A DNA stretch of 64,000 nucleotides, taken from the NCBI RefSeq assembly GCF_000002515.2, contig NC_006038.1, positions 558,001-622,000 on the forward strand, in the 5' to 3' direction. A model generated the notes under the pieces. The model was not told the origin of the DNA, did not search any database, and saw only the letters and a list, made by a program, of their open reading frames with translations. Positions 38,500-47,932 of this stretch are shown here, piece after piece. The translations under genes were made by a program, and so were the position numbers. How positions within the stretch are numbered: the stretch's first letter is position 1; every line of letters starts with the position of its first letter. The DNA comes from Kluyveromyces lactis. Taxonomy: Eukaryota > Ascomycota > Saccharomycetes > Saccharomycetales > Saccharomycetaceae.

Positions 38500-40491
38500 A
38501 TGAGGGATCCAACAGAGTTACAACCTGTGCATTCATTGCCATCTTTACGATCCGGTACTAAATCAATAGCAAGCGATGAGGCATCTGAGCCTAAACAATT
38601 ACATTCAGATAGCAGGATTAACTGTGGTGATGTCGCTGATCCTGATATACAGTATATTGGACCTAATACAGAAAAGGTAGAGTCCTTGAGTCAGAAAATT
38701 TCAAAGATAAGCAGTCTCCGAGATAAGTCCCTTGTTGTTCCCAGATCAGAAAGAAGAGGATTGCTTGCGAACCTAGCGATAATCCCGGAATATAAAGACT
38801 CTAGAGAGTATCCACGACACTTGAAGTCATTTATCGTACTTATCATTGCATATGGAGCTGTCATGGGTCCCATGGGAACTTCTATTATTTTCCCTGCAAT
38901 TGGTCCTTTAGTAGCGGATTTCGATACATCGACGATAATGGTCGATGTCTCTGTTGGTATCTATTTATTGAGCCTTGGTATATTTCCAATATGGTGGTCA
39001 TCTTTATCCGAAATAGAGGGCAGACGTACTGTATATGTACTTTCTTTTACTTTATTGACCGCATTCACTATCGGTAGCGCATTGTCCCCTAACATCTCCG
39101 CATTTATTGTATTCCGAATGTTACAAGGCGCATCAAGTGCAAGTGTTCAAAGTGTTGGTGCAGGAACTATATCAGACTTATTTATCCCAGAGGAAAGGGG
39201 TAAGAATTTGGGTTACTATTATCTTGGGACCTTGATGGCTCCTTTGCTATCCCCAATTATTGGTGCTTTATTGGTCAATAGATGGTCGTGGAGATCTACA
39301 CAGTGGTTTATGGTCATACTTGCGGTTGTTAACGTCCTATTATTTACCTTACTATTGCCGGAGACTTTGAGAAGACAGGATACGTCTGCAGCCATAGCTA
39401 TTATGTTAGCAGAGCGTAAACAGAAGCTTAATACCAGTGATATTGAAAACAATAATGGAACAACAATAGATGCAGAAGCGGAGTTACCTGATCAAAACCA
39501 AGTTGATGATGCTAGATTCTTGGAGGAAGCAGCCTCCCAATACGAGTCCCAGGAAGAATTAAAGAAGATTCGGTCTCATACTAGTACGATATGTACCAAT
39601 ATACCGGAGAATAACGATGCTGTTTATGATACTCATGTTCCACAGCTTTCTAAGATACGAACACATGATACAAAAATCGAAGAAAGAATCCGTCAAAATG
39701 ACTTGTTGAGAGTCCAGACACAACTGCAAAATGAAGTTGAAAAGATTGAATCGTCAAAGCACACCACTAGTGATCGATGGAAAGAGGAACTCTATGTATA
39801 TTTGGTAAAGCCATTGAAATCATTACATTTCTTGGCATACCCACCAGTCACATTGGCAATCATATTTAGTGCTATCTCATTTGCCATTCTTTATGTGGTG
39901 AATATGACCATCGAATACTGTTACACGCGTCCTCCCTACAATTTCAAACCACTTTACATTGGGTTACTCTATATTCCGAACTCAGTGACGTATATTATTG
40001 CATCCATCTATGGTGGTAGGTGGGTCGATAATCTATTGAAAAAGTATAAGGAAATGCATGGAATTATATCACCTGAGGCTCGTATTGGTTGGAATGTCGT
40101 TGTTGCTGTTGTAACTTTCCCAATAGGATTACTAGTCTTTGGATGGTGTTTGGATAAGAAAGAACACTGGGTGACACCCCTCGTAGGTACTGCAATATTT
40201 GGTTTTGCATCTATGATGACTATTGGTGCAACAGTTTCATACTTGGTCGATTCTTTGCCCGGAAGAGGTGCCACTGGAGTTGCACTCAACAACCTAATCA
40301 GAATGATTCTCGCAGCTACCTCGGTTTTCATAACGACGCCAATGTTAAAGGGAATGGGAGTTGGATGGACTTTCACGATGCTTGCTATACTAGTTGTTGT
40401 AAGTAGCGGAGTCCTTGTTATTTTGAAGTGGAAGGGTGACTACTTCCGTGACAATTATGACTTGCAAAAACTTTATGATAAGCTCGAATGA
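38500..40491 (+). CDS. QDR3: MFS drug/polyamine:H+ antiporter Qdr3
   Basis: This 663-residue plasma-membrane transporter of the DHA1 (12-TM drug:H+ antiporter) group exports drugs and polyamines in S. cerevisiae. After an about 110-residue cytosolic N-terminus comes the first six-TM half, with GAVMGPMGTSIIFPAIGPL (TM1) and WWSSLSEIEGRRTVY (the loop 2-3 signature). A long, charged central loop is family-typical (about residues 300-430). The second half has IEYCYTRPPYNFKPLYIGLLY, FGWCLDKKEHWVTPL and GATVSYLVDSLPGRGATGVALNNLIR, nearly identical to S. cerevisiae Qdr3. The C-terminus DNYDLQKLYDKLE also matches. The neighbours TCM62, CST26 and FAT1 follow the YBR044C-YBR041W order. Confidence 0.97.
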   Translation: MRDPTELQPVHSLPSLRSGTKSIASDEASEPKQLHSDSRINCGDVADPDIQYIGPNTEKVESLSQKISKISSLRDKSLVVPRSERRGLLANLAIIPEYKDSREYPRHLKSFIVLIIAYGAVMGPMGTSIIFPAIGPLVADFDTSTIMVDVSVGIYLLSLGIFPIWWSSLSEIEGRRTVYVLSFTLLTAFTIGSALSPNISAFIVFRMLQGASSASVQSVGAGTISDLFIPEERGKNLGYYYLGTLMAPLLSPIIGALLVNRWSWRSTQWFMVILAVVNVLLFTLLLPETLRRQDTSAAIAIMLAERKQKLNTSDIENNNGTTIDAEAELPDQNQVDDARFLEEAASQYESQEELKKIRSHTSTICTNIPENNDAVYDTHVPQLSKIRTHDTKIEERIRQNDLLRVQTQLQNEVEKIESSKHTTSDRWKEELYVYLVKPLKSLHFLAYPPVTLAIIFSAISFAILYVVNMTIEYCYTRPPYNFKPLYIGLLYIPNSVTYIIASIYGGRWVDNLLKKYKEMHGIISPEARIGWNVVVAVVTFPIGLLVFGWCLDKKEHWVTPLVGTAIFGFASMMTIGATVSYLVDSLPGRGATGVALNNLIRMILAATSVFITTPMLKGMGVGWTFTMLAILVVVSSGVLVILKWKGDYFRDNYDLQKLYDKLE

Positions 40492-40868
40492 CGGCTTTTT
40501 GGCAACCAGTTCTGCATCACTCAAATCATATAGCATATTTAGTATATTAACAATTACATATTGAATCACGATTGCAATACCGTATTATACCTTAAACATA
40601 CCTTTAAGACCGATGTGCCGTTTGTTGCATAAGCGTCGCTTGCCAAGTTATTTGATTACCCGGTTGGCGCTATCTTACTAAGGAATGGCTTTCAGATTTA
40701 AAGGGAAGAAACAAAGAGTTACATATGACAAAAGGCAAAAGGATTCTCGAGTCAAACGGCACGAAGTATATCAGTTGGTCCCGGTGGCACGCATCCCTAG
40801 GCTTCCTATAGGGATATTTGGGAGATTTTCTAAGGTTTCGAAAGCAAGTTCTAAAAATTTGGGTAAAT
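40492..40868 (+). other. QDR3-CST26 intergenic region and leader with overlapping upstream ORF
   Basis: This 377-bp gap contains an ATG-initiated, basic 103-codon frame (40685-40996) in a different frame that overlaps the first 128 bp of CST26. It could be a regulatory upstream ORF or chance. No other feature is seen. Confidence 0.4.
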
Positions 40869-42083
40869 ATGTTAGTGAGCACGATACTATATCGAACCTA
40901 CAAAGTCATTGTGACATTTGCATCAATGGTCATATTCATTCAGGGAGCTATATCCATCTTGGTATACCAAGCTTTGATCAATGCATTTTACAGTAAGAAC
41001 CTTTCCACAAGGCAGAAGTTAATGGATCTAACGAAGAAACGGTTCATTCTTCTATTGGTGACCATTCTATCGTTGGTGGCGCCTTCCCATGTGAGGATAA
41101 CAACCGACAATGAATCGATACCGAAGGGAACCATATATATGGATCATCATAAGGGCAGGTTAATATCCAAAGCTAATTCCAATGCAGTGGTTATAGCTAA
41201 TCACCAAATTTACACTGATTGGGTGTTTTTATGGTGGTTAGCATATGTGTCAGAAAGGGCTGGTAACGTTTACATTATGTTGAAGAAATCATTAGAGTCG
41301 ATACCACTTCTGGGAAGCGGTATGACAAATTACAAGTTTATATTTATGAATAGAAAGTGGGAACAGGACAGAATCAATCTATCAAATAAATTGCACGAAA
41401 TAGATTTGGATGCTCGTGGGGTCGGAATCATTGCTGGGAACTCTCCAACGACTAAGACAGAGGAAGGACTTAACATATGGGACGAGGCGAAAGTGGAGAA
41501 GAAGGGTGAGCAATGGCCATACTGGTTAATGTTGTTCCCAGAGGGCACAAACCTTAGCGCTGGTACCCGTGCTAGAAATAAGGCATTTGCAGAAAAATCA
41601 GGACTTTCTCCATTTAAACATGTTCTACTACCAAGAACCACTGGATTGAAGTTTTGCTTGCAGAAACTTCGCAACAGTTGCGAGTACGTTTATGATATTA
41701 CAATTGCATATTCAGGCGTTAGAGCTGAAGACTATGGACAAGACATTTACAAACTAGGAAACATATTCCTCAAGGGAAAAGCTCCAAAATTGGTGGACAT
41801 CTATATCAGAGCGATCAGATTAGACGATATTCCACTTGAAGATGATGATGAATTCCATTCTTGGCTTTTTAGTGTCTGGAACCTCAAGGATAAGTTGCTA
41901 GATAATTATTACAAAACAGGAAGTTTCCAACTAGATCCTGATCTTAATCATGCTGTAACAGGACCCTGCAGAGTTAGCATTTTATCCCTTGTTTCCATTT
42001 TGCTCTTCCCTGTCTTAACGATGCTTCCCATCTTTTACTATATAGGGAAGAAGGCAACTTCTTTAGTATCTAAAGATTCATAG
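40869..42083 (+). CDS. CST26: PlsC-type lysophospholipid acyltransferase Cst26 (Psi1)
   Basis: This 404-residue membrane acyltransferase corresponds to S. cerevisiae Cst26/Psi1, which loads stearate onto the sn-1 position of phosphatidylinositol, and to its ohnologue YDR018C. The in-frame codon at 40818 is TTG and a stop precedes it, so the first ATG is 40869 (MLVSTILYRTYKV). This gives an N-terminal membrane segment and a length near the S. cerevisiae protein (397). The PlsC catalytic HX4D is ANHQIYTDW, and the substrate motif is LFPEGTNLS. GNSPTTKTEEGLN and LLPRTTGLKFCL are also typical. A C-terminal hydrophobic segment (near 380-400) anchors it. It converges with FAT1 across 70 bp. Confidence 0.93.
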   Translation: MLVSTILYRTYKVIVTFASMVIFIQGAISILVYQALINAFYSKNLSTRQKLMDLTKKRFILLLVTILSLVAPSHVRITTDNESIPKGTIYMDHHKGRLISKANSNAVVIANHQIYTDWVFLWWLAYVSERAGNVYIMLKKSLESIPLLGSGMTNYKFIFMNRKWEQDRINLSNKLHEIDLDARGVGIIAGNSPTTKTEEGLNIWDEAKVEKKGEQWPYWLMLFPEGTNLSAGTRARNKAFAEKSGLSPFKHVLLPRTTGLKFCLQKLRNSCEYVYDITIAYSGVRAEDYGQDIYKLGNIFLKGKAPKLVDIYIRAIRLDDIPLEDDDEFHSWLFSVWNLKDKLLDNYYKTGSFQLDPDLNHAVTGPCRVSILSLVSILLFPVLTMLPIFYYIGKKATSLVSKDS

Positions 42084-42153
42084 TCATTAAGCATTTCAAA
42101 TAAATTTACTATTTACTTATTATGATCATATTTTATTTGTTATATTTACCTCT

Positions 42154-44181
42154 CTATATCTTATTTGTGCCATTCGAAATTTCCTTCCAATCCTCATCGG
42201 AGAGTACTTGATAGTTCCCATAATTGCATAACCAGAATAAAGTTTCGGAGCCATCCTCTCCATGTGGAAGAACCTTATTTCTATAAAGGTTTTTTGCTAC
42301 CTTGTGAGTATGCGTTAGTTCGATTTTATCTGCAAATTCTACGAATATTGGTAAGGCGTATTTGGGTAGGTTGTCTTTCAAATGCGGCAATAGATTGTTG
42401 AGCAAATCGAGTTTGCCTTCAATAGAAATATTTGGGTCTTGTAATCTCAAAATTGCAAAGCCAGCTCTTCCTTCGTTGCTCGGAAGCTTCACACCGACAA
42501 CAACAGCTTCCAATATGATAGTTTTTGTGAAGGACATTATTTGATTTTCAACTTCGGTAGCGGAAACGTTCTCAGATTTCCACCTGAAGGTATCGCCCAA
42601 TCTATCCATGAAATACCATAATCCATTGGCATCAGCCTTTAACAAATCACCAGACCTGTACCAAGCGTCCCCTTTGCGGAAAACATCTCTAATGACCTTT
42701 GATTCAGTGTCTTTTTTGTTCCCCATATAACCTTGAAAAGAAGTTTCAGGCTTTTTTGGAACAAAAATCCTCATTAACAACTCTCCTGGTTGACCAACTT
42801 CCGGTGTTTCAGCAAATCCTCTATCATTTCTATAAATAATGGTTTCATCATCGGGGTTAACTTTCACCAAACACTGCTGAATTGACAAGACCATACTGAC
42901 GAAAGGACCATAATTTCTACAGGCACCGATACCAAAATCACCACGTTGTAGAGAAGTGGTCGCAAATGGAGATTCAGTTGAGGCATAAAATTCTCCAATT
43001 ATCTTAATATTGAACCTTTCTTTAAACTCTTTCCAAATATCCGTTTTCAAACCATTCCCGTATGCAATCTCTACGCGGTGCTGTTTCTCGTAGGAACTCA
43101 CCGGAGAATTCAATAAGTAACGGCAAACCTCCCCGACATACTGGATATGAGTGGACTCGGTCATACAAACTTGTTTCCAGAATGTAGATGTCGAGAACTT
43201 GTTTGAAATGGCAACACAACCACCATGGGCAAAGATTGCACAGACTCCTAACAATGCTGCAGTTGAATGATACAATGGCATTGCTGTAAAGACCGTCTTG
43301 CCTTGAGTGACACGCATTATCCTACCAAACAATGAACAACCGATTGTTGATTTTCTCCAAGACATAATTGCTGGTTTAGGAAGGCCAGTGGTACCTGAAG
43401 TGTATATTAGCATTGCAGCTTCAAAATCTTTTGCCGATTGAGAGGACCGAATACCGTCGTCCACTCTTAGAGTAGGGTACTTTTCATTGAGTAAAACATT
43501 GTTGAATAGCTCGTCTTCATTGATGTAATGCAACTGGGTATGGGGCAATACTTTTCTCAAGTCTTCTTCTGTTTTTTTCATAGGTTCTCGAGCTTGTGGA
43601 TCAATGAACACTTGGCTAATATTCGAGGTTTGAATGCAATGAATTAAAGGTTGACCTAAAATATTATAATTTAAGAATGCAGGAGTGGCACCAAGGTTCC
43701 ATAACGCAAACCATAGGAATATAAACAGTGGTTTGTTTGTAAAATTCAATGCCACAAAATCTCCAGGTTTCACCTGATGTACATTAAATAAATAATGCGA
43801 CAACCTTAAAACGATATTGTAAGTTTCCAGGTAAGTAAATTGTTGCAACTCGAAATCGCCTTTTACAGATAGAGGCTTGGGGTAGCTAATTGCCAAACCT
43901 TGAGGAGCCTTCCTTACCTGAGCTTCAAATACGTACCAATATTGGAATCTATTGCTGTACACTGACCAAACATACTTGAAAACGCTCGTAATAAAATATG
44001 TGACAATGTGATAATCATCTCTCCATCGGTAGTTTGGATCCAAACGATTCATTATCCCTGCTGGGAACAGCTTCCGTAGTAGAGACGTAACCAGTTTGCA
44101 TGGGATTAAAATAAACCGTACTATTGTTCGGAATATTAAGAAAAGCAGCTGAGTACTGGCGAAATTGTTGTGATCTGACAT
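42154..44181 (-). CDS. FAT1: Very-long-chain acyl-CoA synthetase / fatty acid transporter
   Basis: This 675-residue bifunctional protein activates very-long-chain fatty acids with CoA and ATP and helps import long-chain fatty acids. In S. cerevisiae it is found at the plasma membrane, ER, lipid droplets and peroxisomes. An N-terminal hydrophobic segment (about residues 5-30) is followed by the adenylate-forming domain. This has the AMP-binding P-loop LIYTSGTTGLPKPAIMSWRKS, MPLYHSTAALLGVC, FYASTESPFATT, and the YRSGDLLKADANGLWYFMDRLGDTFRWKSENVS block that defines the FATP/VLACS family. Length equals that of S. cerevisiae Fat1 (669) to within a few residues. FAT1, FIG1 and ATP3 are consecutive and co-oriented here and in S. 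cerevisiae (YBR041W, YBR040W, YBR039W). Confidence 0.97.
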   Translation of the reverse strand: MSDHNNFASTQLLFLIFRTIVRFILIPCKLVTSLLRKLFPAGIMNRLDPNYRWRDDYHIVTYFITSVFKYVWSVYSNRFQYWYVFEAQVRKAPQGLAISYPKPLSVKGDFELQQFTYLETYNIVLRLSHYLFNVHQVKPGDFVALNFTNKPLFIFLWFALWNLGATPAFLNYNILGQPLIHCIQTSNISQVFIDPQAREPMKKTEEDLRKVLPHTQLHYINEDELFNNVLLNEKYPTLRVDDGIRSSQSAKDFEAAMLIYTSGTTGLPKPAIMSWRKSTIGCSLFGRIMRVTQGKTVFTAMPLYHSTAALLGVCAIFAHGGCVAISNKFSTSTFWKQVCMTESTHIQYVGEVCRYLLNSPVSSYEKQHRVEIAYGNGLKTDIWKEFKERFNIKIIGEFYASTESPFATTSLQRGDFGIGACRNYGPFVSMVLSIQQCLVKVNPDDETIIYRNDRGFAETPEVGQPGELLMRIFVPKKPETSFQGYMGNKKDTESKVIRDVFRKGDAWYRSGDLLKADANGLWYFMDRLGDTFRWKSENVSATEVENQIMSFTKTIILEAVVVGVKLPSNEGRAGFAILRLQDPNISIEGKLDLLNNLLPHLKDNLPKYALPIFVEFADKIELTHTHKVAKNLYRNKVLPHGEDGSETLFWLCNYGNYQVLSDEDWKEISNGTNKI

Positions 44182-44510
44182 TGTCTTCGCTAGTAAAAGC
44201 GTGCTAACGACGGTTGAACAGTTCAGTCTATAAAACCTTTACTCAAACGGTAACAATTGCTTCTAAGATTGGTTTGGATACTGTTAAATTGCTTCCCTTT
44301 TTTATCCAGTTAGTTTTGTAGATATATGAATTCGAACTTATGAGAATTTATAGAAACTTGGAAATTCATTCAACATACATTTAAATAAAGATATAAAGAA
44401 ACTGCAAACTTATAATAACGTTGGGACCAGAAACACATCTTTAAAATACGATATAATCATTCGCAAAGTGCATATAATATTAGGAAGTGCAATGGCTGCG
44501 TTGGCTTCTA
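44182..44510 (-). other. FAT1-FIG1 intergenic region
   Basis: These 329 bp should hold the FAT1 promoter and the FIG1 3' end. The region is AT-rich; no oleate response element or other motif is evident. Confidence 0.45.
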
Positions 44511-45404
44511 TCATACACTGCTTAAAGTTGTATCTGATGCGTATTTATTCGAGAACGGGTTTTTGGTTGACTTAACGTCATCCAGCTTCTCGTCGAGCTT
44601 CTTTCTATCTCTAAAGTATACCATCCACATTATCAAGCAGTCTATGAGCATGAATGTAAATGCAGTCCATGACAGAGCCTGTGATTTACTTCCTTTTTCT
44701 GCTGTCATTATATTCATCGATGCTCTTGGAATTAGGGATACATTGCAATTTATGGCAACGTGAGTCCATATGGCACCAATAGCCCATAACAAGGTGATCA
44801 ATGCAGATAAACCCATGATAATAAACTGCACGTAATTTTTAAATGGCAATTTAGGTATGATTGCATATACTGTGATTCCAAACAACAAAATTGTGAAAAT
44901 GGTAACAACCATCAATAAATAAGGATGCACCAGTTCGTCAGAATTTTGGTGAGCTAACTCCAATATATTTAAATTACTGGACTCTGATTCTTCTGTGGAG
45001 TTGGAATTCTTGAAACTGAAAATCTTAATCGTCAAATCGTCAAATATGTCCATGTCATCTACCTTCTTCCTGTTGAAACAAACCTTAGACGATTTGCTCG
45101 AGGAGTTTCTGTCATAATTCGATGGGATGTTATTGATACATATCCCCATATACCCTGAAAATATTTGAACGTTTTCTAATCCATCAGTATATTCCTGTGA
45201 ACTGAACTGATTTGAAATGACTGGATATAGGGGAGATTTATCGTTGAATTGATATTTCACCAAATACGTTGAACTCTGATCGACGTTGTAACAACCCACT
45301 AATAAAAATACCAATAAAAATACTGAAATAAAAGAAGTAATTAACACCAGCACCCTAGGAATACGTTTTCCTAGCTTATAGAATAAGGTGAATGGTAGAA
45401 ACAT
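44511..45404 (-). CDS. FIG1: Fig1, pheromone-induced claudin-like membrane protein for mating
   Basis: This 297-residue four-pass plasma-membrane protein is needed for low-affinity Ca2+ influx and for membrane fusion during mating. TM1 is near residues 16-37 (VLVLITSFISVFLLVFLLVG). A long extracellular loop carries the claudin-type signature GYMGICINN and a second Cys (KVCFNRK). Three more TM segments lie at about 163-185, 195-220 and 240-262. The C-terminus is cytosolic and Lys-rich. Length is essentially identical to S. cerevisiae Fig1 (298). Two perfect pheromone response elements occur about 180-220 bp upstream, matching the known Ste12 control of FIG1. Confidence 0.95.
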   Translation of the reverse strand: MFLPFTLFYKLGKRIPRVLVLITSFISVFLLVFLLVGCYNVDQSSTYLVKYQFNDKSPLYPVISNQFSSQEYTDGLENVQIFSGYMGICINNIPSNYDRNSSSKSSKVCFNRKKVDDMDIFDDLTIKIFSFKNSNSTEESESSNLNILELAHQNSDELVHPYLLMVVTIFTILLFGITVYAIIPKLPFKNYVQFIIMGLSALITLLWAIGAIWTHVAINCNVSLIPRASMNIMTAEKGSKSQALSWTAFTFMLIDCLIMWMVYFRDRKKLDEKLDDVKSTKNPFSNKYASDTTLSSV

Positions 45405-46331
45405 AATGATTTTGTATTTATCAGTGTTTTGTTGAAGGATGCTAAGTTACACCTAACTGTACTAGAAAGTAAATTGAAACTAAAAGCTCATTGAAAGTTT
45501 GCAATATGAATGCATCTGGTTATATACGTTTAATGAACTGAAATAATACTGCATCATATCTGATAATCTTGTTCCAGTATTCAAGTGTTTCAGTGTTTTT
45601 TAACAGTGATACAGATATGAAACAGACCTGAATCGACTATGAATGACAGAAGACATGCGCCAATGCAACCTCATAATACATAGGAGAGGCGAAGGGGGAT
45701 TCGCATTGAATATATCTGTTTTAAAAGAGTCATACAAATATGGTACATACGTAGTGATAATGGCAGTATACAGTAGAAATCTGAGGCCAGACGAGAGTGT
45801 TGTTGAATGAAATGCGAAAGTCCGAATATGTAAACTTGACACTCGATCGAACAATTGCCTTCATTGGAAGTGGCTCAAAACAATATGTGCGATATGAGTA
45901 GAACCTTGAAAGAGGCCAATATTAGTTTCTTATAATAATTCTTTATCGCCATTTGGAAATGTAAAGGCGTAAACGTCTTCATAGCCCTCTGAGAGAGATA
46001 TTTAGTGAAATAAATCTCAAAGTAGTTTTTTTAATTGTTGTTAAGTTCTTCAATTCATAATCATAAAATATAGAAATGATGTCTTAGAATGATAATTTAA
46101 GGAAACCCAATGATAGTTTAACATTATAATACCAAATAATATATCATTTTCATTGATAGAGGTGGAAAATAGGTGTAAGTTTAGAAAAAAAAAGAGGCAG
46201 AAAGGGTGATAAGGAACTGCGATTGTAGAGGGGATGAGGATGCTCTTTCCTCTTCAGTATGAAGGTTCCTGTTTAACTCTTTCCAGCTAATTTAGTGATA
46301 AATTAAAAGTATTCTTTTCTTCATATTACGT
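45405..46331 (-). other. FIG1 promoter and ATP3 3' flank
   Basis: This 927-bp gap between leftward genes includes the FIG1 pheromone elements. The half nearest ATP3 is AT-rich with an A9 run near 46183. No gene or RNA is recognised. Confidence 0.5.
45586..45624. promoter_or_regulatory. Pair of pheromone response elements upstream of FIG1
   Basis: TGTTTCA at 45586-45592 and TGAAACA at 45618-45624 are perfect Ste12 sites in inverted orientation with 25 bp between them, 182-220 bp upstream of the FIG1 ATG. A one-mismatch copy, TGAAACT, lies near 45474. S. cerevisiae FIG1 is among the most strongly pheromone-induced genes, so context supports function. Confidence 0.7.
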
Positions 46332-47201
46332 TTAATCCAAAGAAGAAGCACCAGTAATAATATCAACCAACTCGTTGGTGATAACGGCTTGTCTGGTTCT
46401 GTTGTATAAGATGGAGTAACTGTTAATCATGTCACCGGCGTTCTTGGAAGCGTTATCCATAGCGTTTCTTCTAGCAGAGACTTCAGCAGCATAACCTTCA
46501 GCCATGGCAGCCAAGATTTCGTTGGATAAAGTGAATTCGAACAAATCTTGAGAAACGTTGTTGTCAGCATCGATTTCGAACTTGGAGAAAGAAGGAGATT
46601 GTTCAATGGCAGCAGCGTTGAAGACTGGCTTGTTAGAAGGTTCGAAGGACAAAGAAGAGATAGGGTCGTTCCAGAAGATCGAAACCTTCTTGTAATTGGA
46701 AGCACCACCTTCCAAGATCTTGTTAGCAATCAAAGAAGTTTCTTCAAAAGTTGGAGCTTCCTTACCAACACCATTGAAAGCGAACTTGAGGTTGTCAGAG
46801 TTGGTTCTTAGCAATTGACCCTTAACCTTGTCACCGATGGCAACAACATCAGCGTTTGGAGTTTGCTTCAATTGAAGTCTAACAGCCTTGGCCAATTGAG
46901 AGTGAATAGAACCACACAAACCTTTATCAGAAGTGATGGCAATGATCAAATCTTTCTTTTCAGCATCTTCCAATGGAACAGTTTCTGCGTTCTTGTAGAA
47001 AGCAGCATCGGCCAAGGCATACTCCTTAGCACTGTTCTTAGCTCTTTCAGCCTTGGACAATCTGGTAGAAGCAACGATCTTCATGGTCTTGGTGATCTTT
47101 TCGATGTTCTTGATAGACTTCAATCTGGTTTCGATTTCTCTCAAGGTTGCATAGTTTCTGGAAGTACCACGTACAACGGATGCAGTGTTTCTCACAAACA
47201 T
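46332..47201 (-). CDS. ATP3: F1-ATP synthase gamma subunit, mitochondrial
   Basis: This 289-residue central stalk subunit couples proton-driven rotation to ATP synthesis in the F1 sector. The N-terminal presequence (MFVRNTASVVRGTSRNYA) is basic and Arg-rich. The mature protein begins TLREIETRLKSIKNIEKITKTMKIVASTRLSKAE, the hallmark coiled coil. TSDKGLCGSIHSQLAK is the central Rossmann-like signature. The C-terminal helix MDNASKNAGDMINSYSILYNRTRQAVITNELVDIITGA is the family's PROSITE-type signature. Length is close to the S. cerevisiae precursor (311), with small losses. Codon usage is strongly biased. A CCAAT box on the minus strand (47406-47410) is a candidate Hap2/3/4/5 site for respiratory control. 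Confidence 0.98.
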   Translation of the reverse strand: MFVRNTASVVRGTSRNYATLREIETRLKSIKNIEKITKTMKIVASTRLSKAERAKNSAKEYALADAAFYKNAETVPLEDAEKKDLIIAITSDKGLCGSIHSQLAKAVRLQLKQTPNADVVAIGDKVKGQLLRTNSDNLKFAFNGVGKEAPTFEETSLIANKILEGGASNYKKVSIFWNDPISSLSFEPSNKPVFNAAAIEQSPSFSKFEIDADNNVSQDLFEFTLSNEILAAMAEGYAAEVSARRNAMDNASKNAGDMINSYSILYNRTRQAVITNELVDIITGASSLD

Positions 47202-47767
47202 TGTTATTCGAATGTATATTTCTTACGTTGGGCTTGCGGGGTTGAACAAAGAGAACAGTTGAAAAGGTAGACTGGTCAACTCAATGCAAATACAATTCAA
47301 GTATTCACCGTGTGGAACGTTAATCAAATTATTCAAAATACACACTTGTAATAGTAAAAGAGTTAAAAAACCTCGAAATCGATATGTTTGAAAATTATTT
47401 CGAAGATTGGGAATTTCACACCGGGTCGTGAAATTCGAGGTATAAAGGGAGAAAGACGGGGGGCAGAAGCCAGGAGAGAATAGGGTGGGATAGTATAGGT
47501 TATTTGTAGCTAGTCTTGAGTAGAATGCTGCGGTTATGGAGTGAGAGAGTCAGCTTATATGGCCAGATATATACTCTAATTGAAGGGGCTCTGTGTATCT
47601 TTGAAGATGGAACGCCATTATATGGATCATCATATACGAGTCCAGCAATAAATTTTTGATTTCTGTGAGAATATAGCGGTCTTACCCGGACTTGTTATGT
47701 ATTCCATGGTATCATTGGCGGAAAGTCACGTGATGTAACGACAGCTAGGGTCAAAAAAATAAAAATT
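47202..47767 (-). promoter_or_regulatory. ATP3 promoter region
   Basis: The 566-bp region upstream of ATP3 ends at the Pol III terminators of tRNA-Asp (T5 at 47761-47765 and T7 at 47753-47759, read on the minus strand). It holds a CCAAT box (minus strand, 47406-47410) about 205 bp before the ATG and an E-box GTCACGTGA (CACGTG at 47727-47732). No gene is present. Confidence 0.5.
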
Positions 47768-47839
47768 CTCCGCGACGGGGAATTGAACCCCGATCTCGCA
47801 CGCGACAAGCGCGAATTCTAACCATTAAACTATCGCGGA
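47768..47839 (-). tRNA. tRNA-Asp (GUC), second member of an Arg-Asp pair
   Basis: This 72-nt gene on the minus strand has acceptor TCCGCGA with TCGCGGA, anticodon loop CTTGTCGC with anticodon GTC, and T arm CGGGGTTCAATTCCCCG. It is close to S. cerevisiae tRNA-Asp. It lies 21 bp downstream of tRNA-Arg(UCU) on the same strand. Arg-Asp pairs are a known dimeric transcription unit in S. cerevisiae, transcribed from the internal promoter of the first gene. Terminator tracts T5 and T7 follow. Confidence 0.97.
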
Positions 47840-47860
47840 TGTGGTAAAATCCAAAGAAAG

Positions 47861-47932
47861 CACTCACGGTGGGGGTCGAACCCACAATCTTCTGATTAGA
47901 AGTCAGACGCGTTGCCATTACGCCACGCGAGC
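47861..47932 (-). tRNA. tRNA-Arg (UCU), first member of an Arg-Asp pair
   Basis: This 72-nt gene on the minus strand has acceptor GCTCGCG with CGTGAGT (G-U pairs), anticodon loop CTTCTAA with anticodon TCT and T arm GTGGGTTCGACCCCCAC. It is nearly identical to S. cerevisiae tRNA-Arg(UCU). The 21-bp spacer to tRNA-Asp contains one T4 tract, which might terminate a fraction of transcripts. There is no intron. Confidence 0.97.

Noticed and set aside
46427-47270. Open frames overlapping ATP3 in other frames
   Set aside because: Same effect of codon bias; the ATP3 frame contains all the conserved residues.
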